Positions 1 through 15,950 of a stretch of 64,000 nucleotides of DNA are shown piece after piece. The notes below the pieces were generated by a model that did no database searches, was not told the DNA's origin, and was given only the letters and a program-made list of their open reading frames with translations. Source of the DNA: Oscarella lobularis (lineage: Eukaryota; Porifera; Homoscleromorpha; Homosclerophorida; Oscarellidae). A program made the position numbers and the translations under genes. The stretch covers positions 992,001 through 1,056,000 of the forward strand of contig NC_089176.1 of NCBI RefSeq assembly GCF_947507565.1, read 5' to 3'. Each line of letters begins with the position of its first letter. Within the stretch, counting starts at the first letter, position 1.

Positions 1-2329
<2,329 letters not shown>

Positions 2330-2424
2330 GCACGAACTCAAAAAAAGAAGAAACGAGCGCAAATAAAACGGAACGTTTTTTCTCTTACTATTCACACTGA
2401 GCTGCAGTTTTAGCTAATAGATTC

Positions 2425-4922
2425 TCACTCGTAATCCAATACCTGCTTGTGATAGAATAGTAGATAGCTGAATAAAAAACGAAAAGTTATAGAACTGAAG
2501 CGAGAGCGCGCAGAGGAAAAACTCACGCTTCTGAGCGTAGAACTTCTGACACGGTCACCTTAGTGATCCAAGCGTCATCGCAATTGAACCACTAGACGTT
2601 TTGACTGTGTAAGGGGAGGGAAAAAAATTCCTTGGTCGTCTGTCTTACTTGATCTCGCTGCTGTCTCACGTAGCACGTGTAGTGACCTGTTTCCATCGTG
2701 CCGCTGTGATTGACGACAGCAAAGAGACAATACCTAGCGTTGAAAGCACTCACTGATGGTCCTAAATGTTTCTCCTCAAATCGTACTTATTCTTCAGCGA
2801 GTGTCTATTGTGCGATGCGCCCCTAAGCGTATAGCAAAAGCTCGCCAAGCAGAGAAAAAAAAATGCACGCGTTTTCACCTTTCCGTCATGTAAGGACCCA
2901 TGTCTAGCTCCAAGGGAAATGGCATGAATCGAGATATCTTTCTCGACTTCTTCCCATGTTCGAATCTCTACGCCGGTCAAAACGTGTAACAAAAGAACGG
3001 AAAAAAGAAAACCGCGAGCCACTTGCTTTCAAGTGAAAACACAAAATAACGGGAATCTTTCTAAGAGTCAACTGCTTAGTCGATTCCTAGTACACCATCA
3101 ACTAACGTACTCTTTTTCTCTAATCGTCGATCGTACCTGATACGTTCTGCATGTGCTACACTTTATCTTCGCCTCGCTACCGAGTCTCTCAGGATGGGTG
3201 AAGCGTTCCAGACACTCGAGCAGAGTATTCGGCGTTCGACTGGTCGGCGAGAGCAGAGGACCGCGCTGCGGCGGCGGCTGCGGCGGCGGCGATCGTCTCA
3301 GCGGAGTCAGTGCACCGTCTTTCGAAGAAGACCAAGACGCGTCAATAGAACGAACGGGAAGAGATAAATCGAATCATCGAACCCGCAGGAAAAAAGGACG
3401 TCATTATTTTCGTTGGCGACGGAGTGAGATTGGTTGCCGTCATTCGATTGAACGGTTTCGTCGGCACGATTGCGTTGCCCAAATCGAGCGAAATGTCCCA
3501 GAAAGGATCAATCGTCGTCGAAACGCACCTCACGGGGAGAGAGAAATAAAAAGAAAAAAAAAACGCGCAAAGAGGTACATCAACTCACTTGCATTCCTGA
3601 CATATGACGTCCGATTGAAGTTGACCTGTGCACAATTTTTCAATGATGCTTTCGGTTTCGAGCGACGCGCCTCCGTTGTTCTCGTCACTTGACGGATTGT
3701 AATCTTTTGACGACAGAAAGTTAAGTTAAGGAACGAACGTGTATGGAGTCCCCCCCCTCCCCCCCAACCTTGGCTGTGCTGATGAAGAATGTCAAGAGCG
3801 GCCATGAAAAATTCGTGGGCATCCTGTTGCTCGTAACCGGCCAAGTGGTGGGCATTTTGCCAGACGAGATGCAAAAGTCGATACGGAATCAACGGCGTCG
3901 ACACGCCTTTGTAAAACTGAACGAAAGCGTCACAAATAAAAGAAAAGGCCCCCCCCCCCCCCCCCCCACGTTACACATATATCTAACTGTGACGACGTCT
4001 TTTACCTCTTGGAAGAGCGACGCCAATTCGCACATGAGACACTTGCTCGATTTCGACGTTCCGCTGCCGCTGCTGTACCGGCACATGTGCTGATCAGCGA
4101 GGAAGAAATCGCGAAGTGTCGGCGTGTGAACCAGCGCTTGGAGAATGCAATTCATGAAGCAAGTGTTGCCAAGATTGTGTAGTCCGCGTAACCCTTGGAC
4201 ATAAAAAAGGAAAATAAAATTTGTGTATTTCTATGAGCGTGCGTCGACCGACCAACAGTCGATTGTTCGCAGAGTTTTCGCCTTTTCGGGTTCGTCGCTA
4301 AGAATTCCTGATCGTCAACAGACGGAATCCACTCAATCCCTAAAACACAATCCAATTTCGCTAAGAAAGAGAGAAGGCTCGCAGCTTATTTAAACAAACT
4401 GGTTTTCAGCCACGTTTCACTCGACTTCCTTTGCAACAGCATCTCCACTTCCGCGTCGTAAACATACGATTGACAGGCAAAGCAAAAGACTTGACCATAG
4501 CTCAAATCAACAACTACAAGAGGATAAAAATGGCAGTCAATTAATTAATTAATTAATTAATTAATTAAAACTCAATACAGAAATTCAATCGCTAAAGTAC
4601 CCAATTGGTGTCGAGTCTTAGAAGAGTGCTTGTGAATGTGCTTCTCCCTGTAGCAGCCCGTATAGACGCAGTGGAGACAGGCGTGCAGACGGCCGCTGTA
4701 GCTTCCGCACTCCTTGCATACGCCGTAGGTAGCCTGGATAAAAAAACGACGACGGGTGTCGCGGTCGAGAGAAAGTCCCTCGTCTCCCCTTTTTTGCGAT
4801 CGTCTACTTACTTTCAGCTTTGCTAAGGACGGCGAGGCGGTCGTGAAAAAGCAGGAAAAGATCGCTTCGAACGCGCGAAGGCCGTTGGATGACTTGAACT
4901 CGGCTAAGTGGCAACACGACAT
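2425..4922 (-). CDS. USP22: USP22/27/51-like ubiquitin hydrolase, SAGA DUB module, copy 1
   Basis: Predicted histone H2A/H2B deubiquitinase of the SAGA coactivator. Reading the minus strand, the first exon starts [13 protein letters not shown] at 4922, aligning with human USP22 CSHLGSFK. The ZnF-UBP follows ([20 protein letters not shown]). The USP catalytic core has the Cys box [17 protein letters not shown] near 4130-4165, then [55 protein letters not shown], and the His box [18 protein letters not shown] near 2660-2740. The last exon gives [13 protein letters not shown] and a stop at 2425. Catalytic Cys and His are both present, so it looks active. The exon at about 2890-2965 is reached only through a GC-AG intron. 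Introns carry long C runs and a TTAA array. It is convergent with SUZ12, ending 96 bp from the SUZ12 stop. USP22 versus USP51/27X cannot be separated; it is probably their single ancestor. Confidence 0.92.
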
Positions 4923-5186
4923 GCTAGAAACCAAAAGACGCGACCCTGACTACCCCGGATAATCATAGAAACACTGTGTGTATCTATGGATAGGTAAAGC
5001 AGAAAAATTTTCTGCCAAAATCAGGTGTGGTTTGAGCTTGCGCAGCGCGTGTAACGTAACTTCCAAATATGGTCAAGGAGAGTGACGTCACAAAGCAAGT
5101 GAGCAATAAAAAACAAATTATTTTCAGTTTTAATTAGAAACATCCTCGAACGTAATTTGATTACCGATAGTTACATCCGTAGTCGC

Positions 5187-6908
5187 ATGGCGCAGCAGCT
5201 TCTAAAAAACCGTCTCTGGCAAGGGTTACGTAAGTGGCTTAGCAGCATTCTATTCAACGCAATAACCATTAGCACCGTGCTGATTGGCGGACTTCTCGAC
5301 ATCAATCGCTACGCCGGTCGGTGCGGTCACTTCAACGATTCTCGAGGAGCAACAGTGAACGGCAGCTACAAGTGCATAGCCAATGGCAATGCAACTGGAC
5401 AACTGCCTGGCTACCTGTGGCCAAGATCGACAAGAAGTAGGCCAGCTTGGATCTACGTCTCTTTGATTTATACACTTTCATCATCGCTTTGCTGCGCCGC
5501 CTTGCTGTCTCGCGCCAGGGAGAGAAATAGAAATCAAAAGCGACTGAGCGTCAAAATTGAAAGCGAACGGCCACCGCTTCGTGCCGTGGCTAAGGAAAAT
5601 CTGGACGGGCATACAAACGAACTACATCGAGTCTGTCTCATAATTCTACTCTGCACCAGTCTCGTTTTTCTTTACGAATGCATTGAAGTAGCTAGGGCAA
5701 TTCTGTGCGATCGACCCTGGGAAGAATTCGCCTATCACGTTTGTGGAGGAGTCAACTTTCTCATGCAAGGTGAGCCAAAAAAAATATAGTCGACACCTCG
5801 ACGAGACTATCTACGTATAGGAGCTCAGCTTTTCTTTGAGGCCAGGTATCAGCGCGAACAGCGATCGTTGCTCGGATGGCACAAGAAAGTATTCGTTTTC
5901 TTGGCCGTCTACAACCTGATGCATTGGATGGACAGCATTGTCAACAGCATATGCAAAGTCGACGTCGACAACGTAAAAATCGTCGGCGAAGGGATCTGGA
6001 CGACGATTCGACCCGTACTCAGATCCTCAATGACATTTTTCCGCATTTTATCCTCCTCTTTGTATTTCACGTTGGCATTTCACAAGAAAAAGAGGAGGAC
6101 GCGCGATGACGACAACGGCAACGCAATTACTGAAACTGCCCGAGAAAGCGACGTTCAGAGATATGGTACCAACTCGGATTTCTCTCGGCGTCGACTTGTC
6201 GATACCCTGCTAGCCTGTTCATTTTTCGGGATTCCTGTCGTGGTTTTGCCAACATTTATCTGCATTGTTCTTACACATATCAATCACTACGAGTCCGTCT
6301 GGGGAATGAAATGGATTCACATCAGCGTCCACGTTGTTCTAAATTCAATATCCAGTGCAATTCTCTTCACGTGTTTAACCCTGATACCAAATTGGAGAAC
6401 CATAAATTCCAAGTTCGAATGGGCGTTTGACTCTGAAGCAATAGCATTGACTATTTTTGGTGTGGTCTCGGCTGGATTTCAATGCACGTACGTCGCCTAT
6501 ATTAGTCAGTGCCGCGAAGACTGCCACGCAGCCGGATATTCCGTCATTTCGTCGATTCTTCAACTGAGTGAAATACTACTTTGTCTCTCTCTGATTCTAT
6601 TGGTGAAATTCAAAGGCGCCGTCAATTTAGAATCCATAGAGAAACACGTCGTCTTGATTTCCTCTCTCCTTGCCGTTGAATTCACCATCGGCCTGAGCCA
6701 CATATTTCTCAGCATACAAAGAGAACACACCGACCGACTTATCGCCGACAGGCCCATTCTTCTAGGACTGATGCCATTTGTTGTCGACTTTCGCGTTCAC
6801 TCGACGCTGCTGACCGTCTCCATCCTAGTCGACGTTCTTCAACCCCCAGAAGCAATGCGTAGGAAGTCTCGTCAATATGGTACATTTTTCAGTGTAACCA
6901 AAGAATAA
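5187..6908 (+). CDS. Otopetrin-like 12-TM membrane protein, copy 1
   Basis: Two exons, 5187-5769 and 5821-6908, joined by a 51-bp GT-AG intron, encode about 556 residues. ATG at 5187 (MAQQLLKN) is the first in-frame ATG. I count about twelve hydrophobic segments, including ITISTVLIGGLL, VCLIILLCTSLVFLYE, VFVFLAVYNLMHWMDSIV, FFGIPVVVLPTFICIVL, and a last one in LMPFVVDFRVHSTLLTVSIL. A long Lys/Arg-rich loop separates TM6 from TM7. Twelve TMs and local patterns (IRPVLRSSMTFFRILSSSLY in TM6, FRVHS in TM12) resemble otopetrin proton channels. The match is by eye and distant, so the channel assignment is inference; membrane topology is well supported. It lies head to head with the USP22 copy (264 bp between ATGs) and has a near-identical copy at 15951 and a diverged paralog at 18938. 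Confidence 0.6.
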
Positions 6909-7284
6909 GACTAGTTTGTTTGAGATTCAGTGAAACTAGGAGAACGTTTTGAGCTAGATTTGCTTGGCTCTTTCACTTAGCAGAGAAAGAAAGCATCGCA
7001 CTGGTTGGGACGTACTGATTCGATCGCGTCAGCAGCAAACTAGCAATTCCCACGTAGGATACCTCCTATCTGGGACCTTCAGGTACCTTTATAATGATTG
7101 CAGTTCTGTTACGCGGCTGCAAAGAGATCGTTCTACCACGCTAGAAGGAGCAAAGAGGTGTTGGCTGGCCAAACGGTCAATTTAGGGCTGACCCGGAGCT
7201 GTGAGCACGCGCAGATCCTTCGCCTAGCCTCTTCGAGAACGTCTGAGTGCACGACAGCGTTCTAGCTCACGGTCTGGATACTGT
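6909..7284. other. Spacer upstream of coiled-coil gene, copy 1
   Basis: No gene is supported here. An open stretch at 6961-7185 has no ATG start and no recognisable domain. The same sequence recurs almost unchanged at 17673-18048. It probably holds the otopetrin-like 3' UTR and the coiled-coil gene promoter/5' UTR. Confidence 0.4.
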
Positions 7285-7906
7285 ATGGCCAGCTATCGCG
7301 ACAAGGGAGGCCAACGGGCTAATGAATCGTTTCCGGACCGTCGAAAGAGAAACATGGCTTTTGCTTTCCCTGGCAGAGCTCTCCCTAATGTATCTGTATT
7401 GGGAGTGAAATCTTTGCACACTTGTTCTTTTCCAATGCCAAGAGAAAGACGCAATTTCAACCGCGCTTCTCTGCATATGGGCAGTTCGTGGAATAGCTTT
7501 GCTCACGTGCCGTTTCATCGAGAGTACGACTTCTTGTGTCAGGAACGAGACCTGAGGAAGAAGATACAGAGAGAAAGAGAAAAACAAATGGAAATAAGAA
7601 AGTAATACCTCAGCAATTTTATCAATGAACCATTTACAGTCGTTCGATGTTTGTGACAGAGATTTTGAAATAGCAAAGAGCGAATATCACAGAAATCATC
7701 TGAGAGACGTGAGACACTTGGAAGAGGAGAGAGAGAGGCTAAGAGTAGCAATCAAGCAGCGTGTACGAGCAGAGGTGCAGTTGAGCAAGCTCAGTCAAAG
7801 CAAGCCCATGCAGCTCGCAGGTTGTAGCAAAGTGAGACTCCAAAACGCTCGCGAGGTCTCTCTTCGACAGGGAAGCTTCATAAGGAAAGACGGAAAAAAG
7901 GAATAA
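7285..7906 (+). CDS. Small basic coiled-coil protein, copy 1
   Basis: Two exons, 7285-7601 and 7660-7906, joined by a 58-bp GT-AG intron, give a 187-residue protein. The splice was chosen because AGAAA|gtaata joined to gacag|AGATTTTG keeps frame and yields EIRKDFEIAKSEYHRNH; the nearer acceptor at 7639 would hit a stop. The N-terminal half is basic and aromatic (MAFAFPGRALPNVSV). The C-terminal half from FHREYDFLCQERDLRKKIQ is a long charged helix, likely coiled coil (HLEEERERLRVAIKQRVRAE). I do not recognise the family. It is conserved between the two block copies with essentially only silent change, consistent with a real gene, but the copies are too young for this to be strong evidence. 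Confidence 0.55.
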
Positions 7907-8011
7907 AATATTTACCTACCATTTTATTTTTATATTTGATGCTATTAGATTAGTCACCTATTCGACAGACAAGAATCCCTACAAGCGCGGGGACTCCGCG
8001 AGAAGGCGCGT

Positions 8012-8463
8012 TGTGAGACCTGCCTAAAAGATCACCGGCCTAAAAGATCATGACGTCATCGTTACGTAGCCATACGTAACGATGACGTCGCATGTCTCGT
8101 ATGATTTTCTTTACCTTTCCATGCCGTCTGCGGCACTATCTCTTCTTTTGGCAATCCCTATGCCGAAGAGTCCTTCGCCACTACGATCTACCACTGATCT
8201 TTTAAGCCGGTGATCTTTTATACCGCCGGCAAAAAAGATCACCGGCCTAAAAGATCAAATTGTCAGGAGCTTGTTAGCTAGGGCTCAATAGAACAATGAA
8301 AATGATCATCAGTCTCTTCTTCTTGCCCCGTCGCCCGCATAAAAGATCAAATTGTCAGGGGCTTGTTAGAACTACTCTTTCACAATTCTAGTACGAGAAA
8401 AGCACCATTTTTTTGTCACTTTCTCTTCAAACAGTTACTGCGCCCGGAAAGGGCAAATATCAT
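8012..8463. repeat. Palindrome-rich repeat zone before assembly gap
   Basis: The motif GCCTAAAAGATCA occurs directly at about 8022, 8039 and 8249, and inverted (TGATCTTTTAAGCCGG, GTGATCTTTTATACCG) at about 8196-8222. A second pair, AAAGATCAAATTGTCAGG followed by GCTTGTTAG, occurs near 8251 and 8344. Inside lies a perfect hairpin with 17-nt arms (8052-8068 and 8073-8089, loop GCCA). No coding capacity is visible. It looks like a non-autonomous foldback element or nested copies of one; it is truncated on the right by the gap. Confidence 0.55.
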
Positions 8464-8663
8464 NNNNNNNNNNNNNNNNNNNNNNNNNNNNNNNNNNNNN
8501 NNNNNNNNNNNNNNNNNNNNNNNNNNNNNNNNNNNNNNNNNNNNNNNNNNNNNNNNNNNNNNNNNNNNNNNNNNNNNNNNNNNNNNNNNNNNNNNNNNNN
8601 NNNNNNNNNNNNNNNNNNNNNNNNNNNNNNNNNNNNNNNNNNNNNNNNNNNNNNNNNNNNNNN
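8464..8663. other. Assembly gap (200 N)
   Basis: Exactly 200 undetermined bases. The round length suggests a placeholder of unknown true size. It lies between the two block copies and within repeats, so the distance between copies is uncertain. Confidence 0.99.
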
Positions 8664-8817
8664 GTACAACTGCGGTGGTCAGCTCACGAGGGAGGAAGGA
8701 AACTTTCGAAATTAGATTTCTGCGAATCCAACGTAGGAGATAGCCAAAATATTCAATAGTTGATATAAAAAGATGCAGCTACAAAAAAAGCACAAACTTA
8801 CAAAAAGTAACTATGTT

Positions 8818-10107
8818 CTAGTTCGGCTTGCAAAACACCTCTTTAAGAGCAGTTTCAACAAGCCTGCTGTGAAATGTGAGCTCCTTTCCACCATCACAGT
8901 AAAGCAGAATATCTTTTTTGACCAAAAGATTAAGATCTGCTTCCCAGGCTGAGACACTTCCAAATTGGTCTGCTGCATTCAATCCAAGTATGATTGTTGC
9001 CCTTTCAGTGCTCAGCTTTCCTTTTCTTTTCATCATTTCCTGTATCAATTCCTGCCTTTTTCTTATCCTCTCAGGAACATTTTTGTAGCCTGACGCCAAT
9101 GACGTGTGTAAATCGCATGGCTGCAAGGAACTGAATGTAACTTCACCGATCAGCTTTTTGGACAGGGCTTCATATGTATAGGATTTTTCGTCCTGTACGA
9201 TTTCTCGCACCCAGTGGAGATGCTGAAGGCGGCCATTAGTCAGTTTATCATAGACTTCATTGCCATCAACGTTGCAGTCCTTTAATGCTGTACTGAGGAA
9301 TGCCTTAGCATCCTTTTCAGATATATCCTGTACGGTGAACTCCTTCATTCGACTTGCTCTTCCAGGAACTTTTCTCATCTTTTGAAGTGCAATGCCGCCA
9401 CTGTCGATAAAAGCAAAAATGACAAGACCGTCGTCAGCAAGTTTTTTGGCCCAATGCTGCAATCGCTCTAGTTGCTGATCGTTTCTGTCAGCCAGTACGT
9501 TGATGTCATCGAGGCCAATAACCAACGGCCTCCTGTTCTTTTCCTTGAATTGACGACCCTGCGTCGCCAATACGTTGCCAATATAATCAATGGCCGTCTC
9601 GGCATCATCGGGGATGGTGTACAAAGGCCGGTAGCGGTATCCGAAGTGAGATCGCAGTTTTCCGGGCAACGTTTGCGGCTCATTTTCGACGGCAATGCCC
9701 ATGGAGCGCGCAATATCTACAGCGACGTGCTTGCTCGTTCTCACCTCGGTCATGATGATACCGCAATCCTTCTTCTTCTCTTTCGTTTCTTCGATCAGCT
9801 CGCAGGCCGTCTCCTTGATGAGGCGAGATTTTCCGCAGCCGTGTGGACCGCTGAAGACGTAGTAGAACCTCGAGTTTTCGTCCGGCGAAAGACATTTGGC
9901 CAAAGGCCTTCGTTCGAACTCTCTGTTGATTAGAAAGCGCTCTTCTTGATAGTACGGTTTGTCGCAGTGTCCGAACTGAAGACGTTCTTCGATCTTCTTA
10001 CGCTCAAGACGGTGTTCCCATTCTTCGCATAAGAAATCTGCGTATGCCACAGCTGCTGTAGCTGCAACACTCCCAAAGGCTACTTTTAACTTCGTCAGTC
10101 GGTTCAT
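8818..10107 (-). CDS. Intronless P-loop (AAA/STAND-like) ATPase with N-terminal membrane anchor
   Basis: A single open frame of 429 codons with ATG at 10107. Residues about 9-24 are hydrophobic and Ala-rich (VAFGSVAATAAVAYADF), a possible membrane anchor or organelle signal. Walker A is GPHGCGKS at about 87-94, and Walker B is RRPLVIGLDD at about 193-201. The segment FAFIDSGGIALQKMRKVPGR that follows fits a sensor/arginine-finger region. The C-terminal third looks like a winged-helix or lid (LGLNAADQFGSVSAWEADLN). This order suits STAND/AAA ATPases, including the P-loop modules of Crinkler-type proteins, but I cannot name the family. It has no introns although most neighbours are split. It is head to head with SUZ12 copy 2, with 129 bp between ATGs. 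It sits between the block copies and is present once in the window. Function unknown. Confidence 0.75.
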   Translation of the reverse strand: MNRLTKLKVAFGSVAATAAVAYADFLCEEWEHRLERKKIEERLQFGHCDKPYYQEERFLINREFERRPLAKCLSPDENSRFYYVFSGPHGCGKSRLIKETACELIEETKEKKKDCGIIMTEVRTSKHVAVDIARSMGIAVENEPQTLPGKLRSHFGYRYRPLYTIPDDAETAIDYIGNVLATQGRQFKEKNRRPLVIGLDDINVLADRNDQQLERLQHWAKKLADDGLVIFAFIDSGGIALQKMRKVPGRASRMKEFTVQDISEKDAKAFLSTALKDCNVDGNEVYDKLTNGRLQHLHWVREIVQDEKSYTYEALSKKLIGEVTFSSLQPCDLHTSLASGYKNVPERIRKRQELIQEMMKRKGKLSTERATIILGLNAADQFGSVSAWEADLNLLVKKDILLYCDGGKELTFHSRLVETALKEVFCKPN

Positions 10108-10236
10108 ACTTGAGTCAAAGCGCTAAAAGTAGGTACTCAATCCTGAGTCATTGAGGTCAAAGCGCTCACTCAAAGTTAACGGTTTTTATATCCGGGAAAC
10201 TGTAGGTCTACGGCGTGTGATGGTTGTTGTCGAACA
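10108..10236. promoter_or_regulatory. Divergent promoter, ATPase gene / SUZ12 copy 2
   Basis: Only 129 bp separate the two start codons, so the control region must be shared or overlapping. It contains two direct copies of GTCAAAGCGCT at 10114-10124 and 10156-10166, 42 bp apart, plus two TGAGTCA-like sites, which would fit bZIP/AP-1 binding. No TATA box is obvious. Function is inferred from position. Confidence 0.5.
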
Positions 10237-13120
<2,884 letters not shown>

Positions 13121-13215
13121 GCACGAACTCAAAAAAAGAAGAAACGAGCGCAAATAAAACGGAACGTTTTTTCTCTTACTATTCACACTGAGCTGCAGTT
13201 TTAGCTAATAGATTC

Positions 13216-15709
13216 TCACTCGTAATCCAATACCTGCTTGTGATAGAATAGTAGATAGCTGAATAAAAAACGAAAAGTTATAGAACTGAAGCGAGAGCGC
13301 GCAGAGGAAAAACTCACGCTTCTGAGCGTAGAACTTCTGACACGGTCACCTTAGTGATCCAAGCGTCATCGCAATTGAACCACTAGACGTTTTGACTGTG
13401 TAAGGGGAGGGAAAAAAATTCCTTGGTCGTCTGTCTTACTTGATCTCGCTGCTGTCTCACGTAGCACGTGTAGTGACCTGTTTCCATCGTGCCGCTGTGA
13501 TTGACGACAGCAAAGAGACAATACCTAGCGTCGAAAGCACTCACTGATGGTCCTAAATGTTTCTCCTCAAATCGTACTTATTCTTCAGCGAGTGTCTATT
13601 GTGCGATGCGCCCCTAAGCGTATAGCAAAAGCTCGCCAAGCAGAGAAAAAAAATGTACGCGTTTTCACCTTTCCGTCATGTAAGGACCCATGTCTAGCTC
13701 CAAGGGAAATGGCATGAATCGAGATATCTTTCTCGACTTCTTCCCATGTTCGAATCTCTACGCCGGTCAAAACGTGTAACAACAGAACGGAAAAAGAAAA
13801 CCGCGAGCCACTTGCTTTCAAGTGAAAACACAAAATAACGGGAATCTTTCTAAGAGTCAACTGCTTAGTCGATTCCTAGTACACCATCAACTAACGTACT
13901 CTTTTTCTCTAATCGTCGATCGTACCTGATACGTTCTGCATGTGCTACACTTTATCTTCGCCTCGCTACCGAGTCTCTCAGGATGGGTGAAGCGTTCCAG
14001 ACACTCGAGCAGAGTATTCGGCGTTCGACTGGTCGGCGAGAGCAGAGGACCGCGCTGCGGCGGCGGCTGCGGCGGCGGCGATCGTCTCAGCGGAGTCAGT
14101 GCACCGTCTTTCGAAGAAGACCAAGACGCGTCAATAGAACGAACGGGAAGAGATAAATCGAATCATCGAACCCGCAGGAAAAAAAGACGTCATTATTTTC
14201 GTTGGCGACGGAGTGAGATTGGTTGCCGTCATTCGATTGAACGGTTTCGTCGGCACGATTGCGTTGCCCAAATCGAGCGAAATGTCCCAGAAAGGATCAA
14301 TCGTCGTCGAAACGCACCTCACGGGGAGAGAGAAATGAAAAGAAAAAAAAAACGCGCAAAGAGGTACATCAACTCACTTGCATTCCTGACATATGACGTC
14401 CGATTGAAGTTGACCTGTGCACAATTTTTCAATGATGCTTTCGGTTTCGAGCGACGCGCCTCCGTTGTTCTCGTCACTCGACGGATTGTAATCTTTTGAC
14501 GACAGAAAGTTAAGTTAAGGAACGAACGTGTATGGAGGCCCCCCCCCCCCCCCCCAACCTTGGCTGTGCTGATGAAGAATGTCGAGAGCGGCCATGAAAA
14601 ATTCGTGGGCATCCTGTTGCTCGTAACCGGCCAAGTGGTGGGCATTTTGCCAGACGAGATGCAAAAGTCGATACGGAATCAACGGCGTCGACACGCCTTT
14701 GTAAAACTGAACGAAAGCGTCACAAATAAAAGAAAAGGGCCCCCCACGTTACATATATATATCTAACTGTGACGACGTCTTTTACCTCTTGGAAGAGCGA
14801 CGCCAGTTCGCACATGAGACACTTGCTCGATTTCGACGTTCCGCTGCCGCTGCTGTACCGGCACATGTGCTGATCAGCGAGGAAGAAATCGCGAAGTGTC
14901 GGCGTGTGAACCAGCGCTTGGAGAATGCAATTCATGAAGCAAGTGTTGCCAAGATTGTGTAGTCCGCGTAACCCTTAGACATAAAAAAAAAGGAAAATAA
15001 AATTTATATATTTCTATGAGCGTGCGTCGACCGACCAACAGTCGATTGTTCGCAGAGTTTTCGCCTTTTCGGGTTCGTCGCTAAGAATTCCTGATCGTCA
15101 ACAGACGGAATCCACTCAATCCCTAAAACACAATCCAATTTCGCTAAGAAAGAGAGAAGGCTCGCAGCTTATTTAAACAAACTGGTTTTCAGCCACGTTT
15201 CACTCGACTTCCTTTGCAACAGCATCTCCACTTCCGCGTCGTAAACATACGATTGACAGGCAAAGCAAAAGACTTGACCATAGCTCAAATCAACAACTAC
15301 AAGAGGATAAAAATGGCAGTCAATTAATTAATTAATTAATTAATTAATTAATTAAAACTCAATACAGAAATTCAATCGCTAAAGTACCCAATTGGTGTCG
15401 AGTCTTAGAAGAGTGCTTGTGAATGTGCTTCTCCCTGTAGCAGCCCGTATAGACGCAGTGGAGACAGGCGTGCAGACGGCCGCTGTAGCTTCCGCACTCC
15501 TTGCATACGCCGTAGGTAGCCTGGATAAAAAAACGACGACGGGTGTCGCGGTCGAGAGAAAGTCCCTCGTCTCCCCTTTTTTGCGATCGTCGACTTACTT
15601 TCAGCTTTGCTAAGGACGGCGAGGCGGTCGTGAAAAAGCAGGAAAAGATCGCTTCGAACGCGCGAAGGCCGTTGGATGACTTGAACTCGGCTAAGTGGCA
15701 ACACGACAT
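13216..15709 (-). CDS. USP22: USP22/27/51-like ubiquitin hydrolase, copy 2
   Basis: Second copy of the SAGA deubiquitinase gene, with ATG at 15709 ([10 protein letters not shown]) and stop at 13216. ZnF-UBP, Cys box ([12 protein letters not shown] near 14915-14950) and His box ([12 protein letters not shown] near 13450-13520) are intact, and the same exon structure applies, including the GC-AG intron after ILCFHLK. It differs from copy 1 mainly in introns: a C run moved from one intron (copy 1 near 3951) to another (copy 2 near 14538), and a longer TTAA array at 15322-15354. No coding lesion is apparent, so both copies could be functional if both are real. Confidence 0.92.
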
Positions 15710-15950
15710 GCTAGAAACCAAAAGACGCGACCCTGACTACCCCGGATAATCATAGAAACACTGTGTATCTATGGATAGGTAAAGCAGAAAAATTTTCTGC
15801 CAAAATCAGGTGTGGTTTGAGCTTGCGCAGCGCGTGTAACGTAACTTCCAAATATGGTCAAGGAGAGTGATAAAAAACAAATTATTTTCAGTTTTAATTA
15901 GAAACATCCTCGAACGTAATTTGATTACCGATAGTTACATCCGTGGTCGC

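Noticed and set aside
3153-3692. Plus-strand open frame rich in Arg opposite USP22
   Set aside because: Shadow of the USP22 exons on the minus strand; no domain and no splice support. Same for 13942-14499.
6961-7185. Short plus-strand frame before the coiled-coil gene
   Set aside because: Has no ATG start, no domain, and lies in a probable UTR/promoter.
8052-8089. Hairpin considered as a Helitron 3' end
   Set aside because: No CTRR terminus follows and the arms are far longer than Helitron hairpins.
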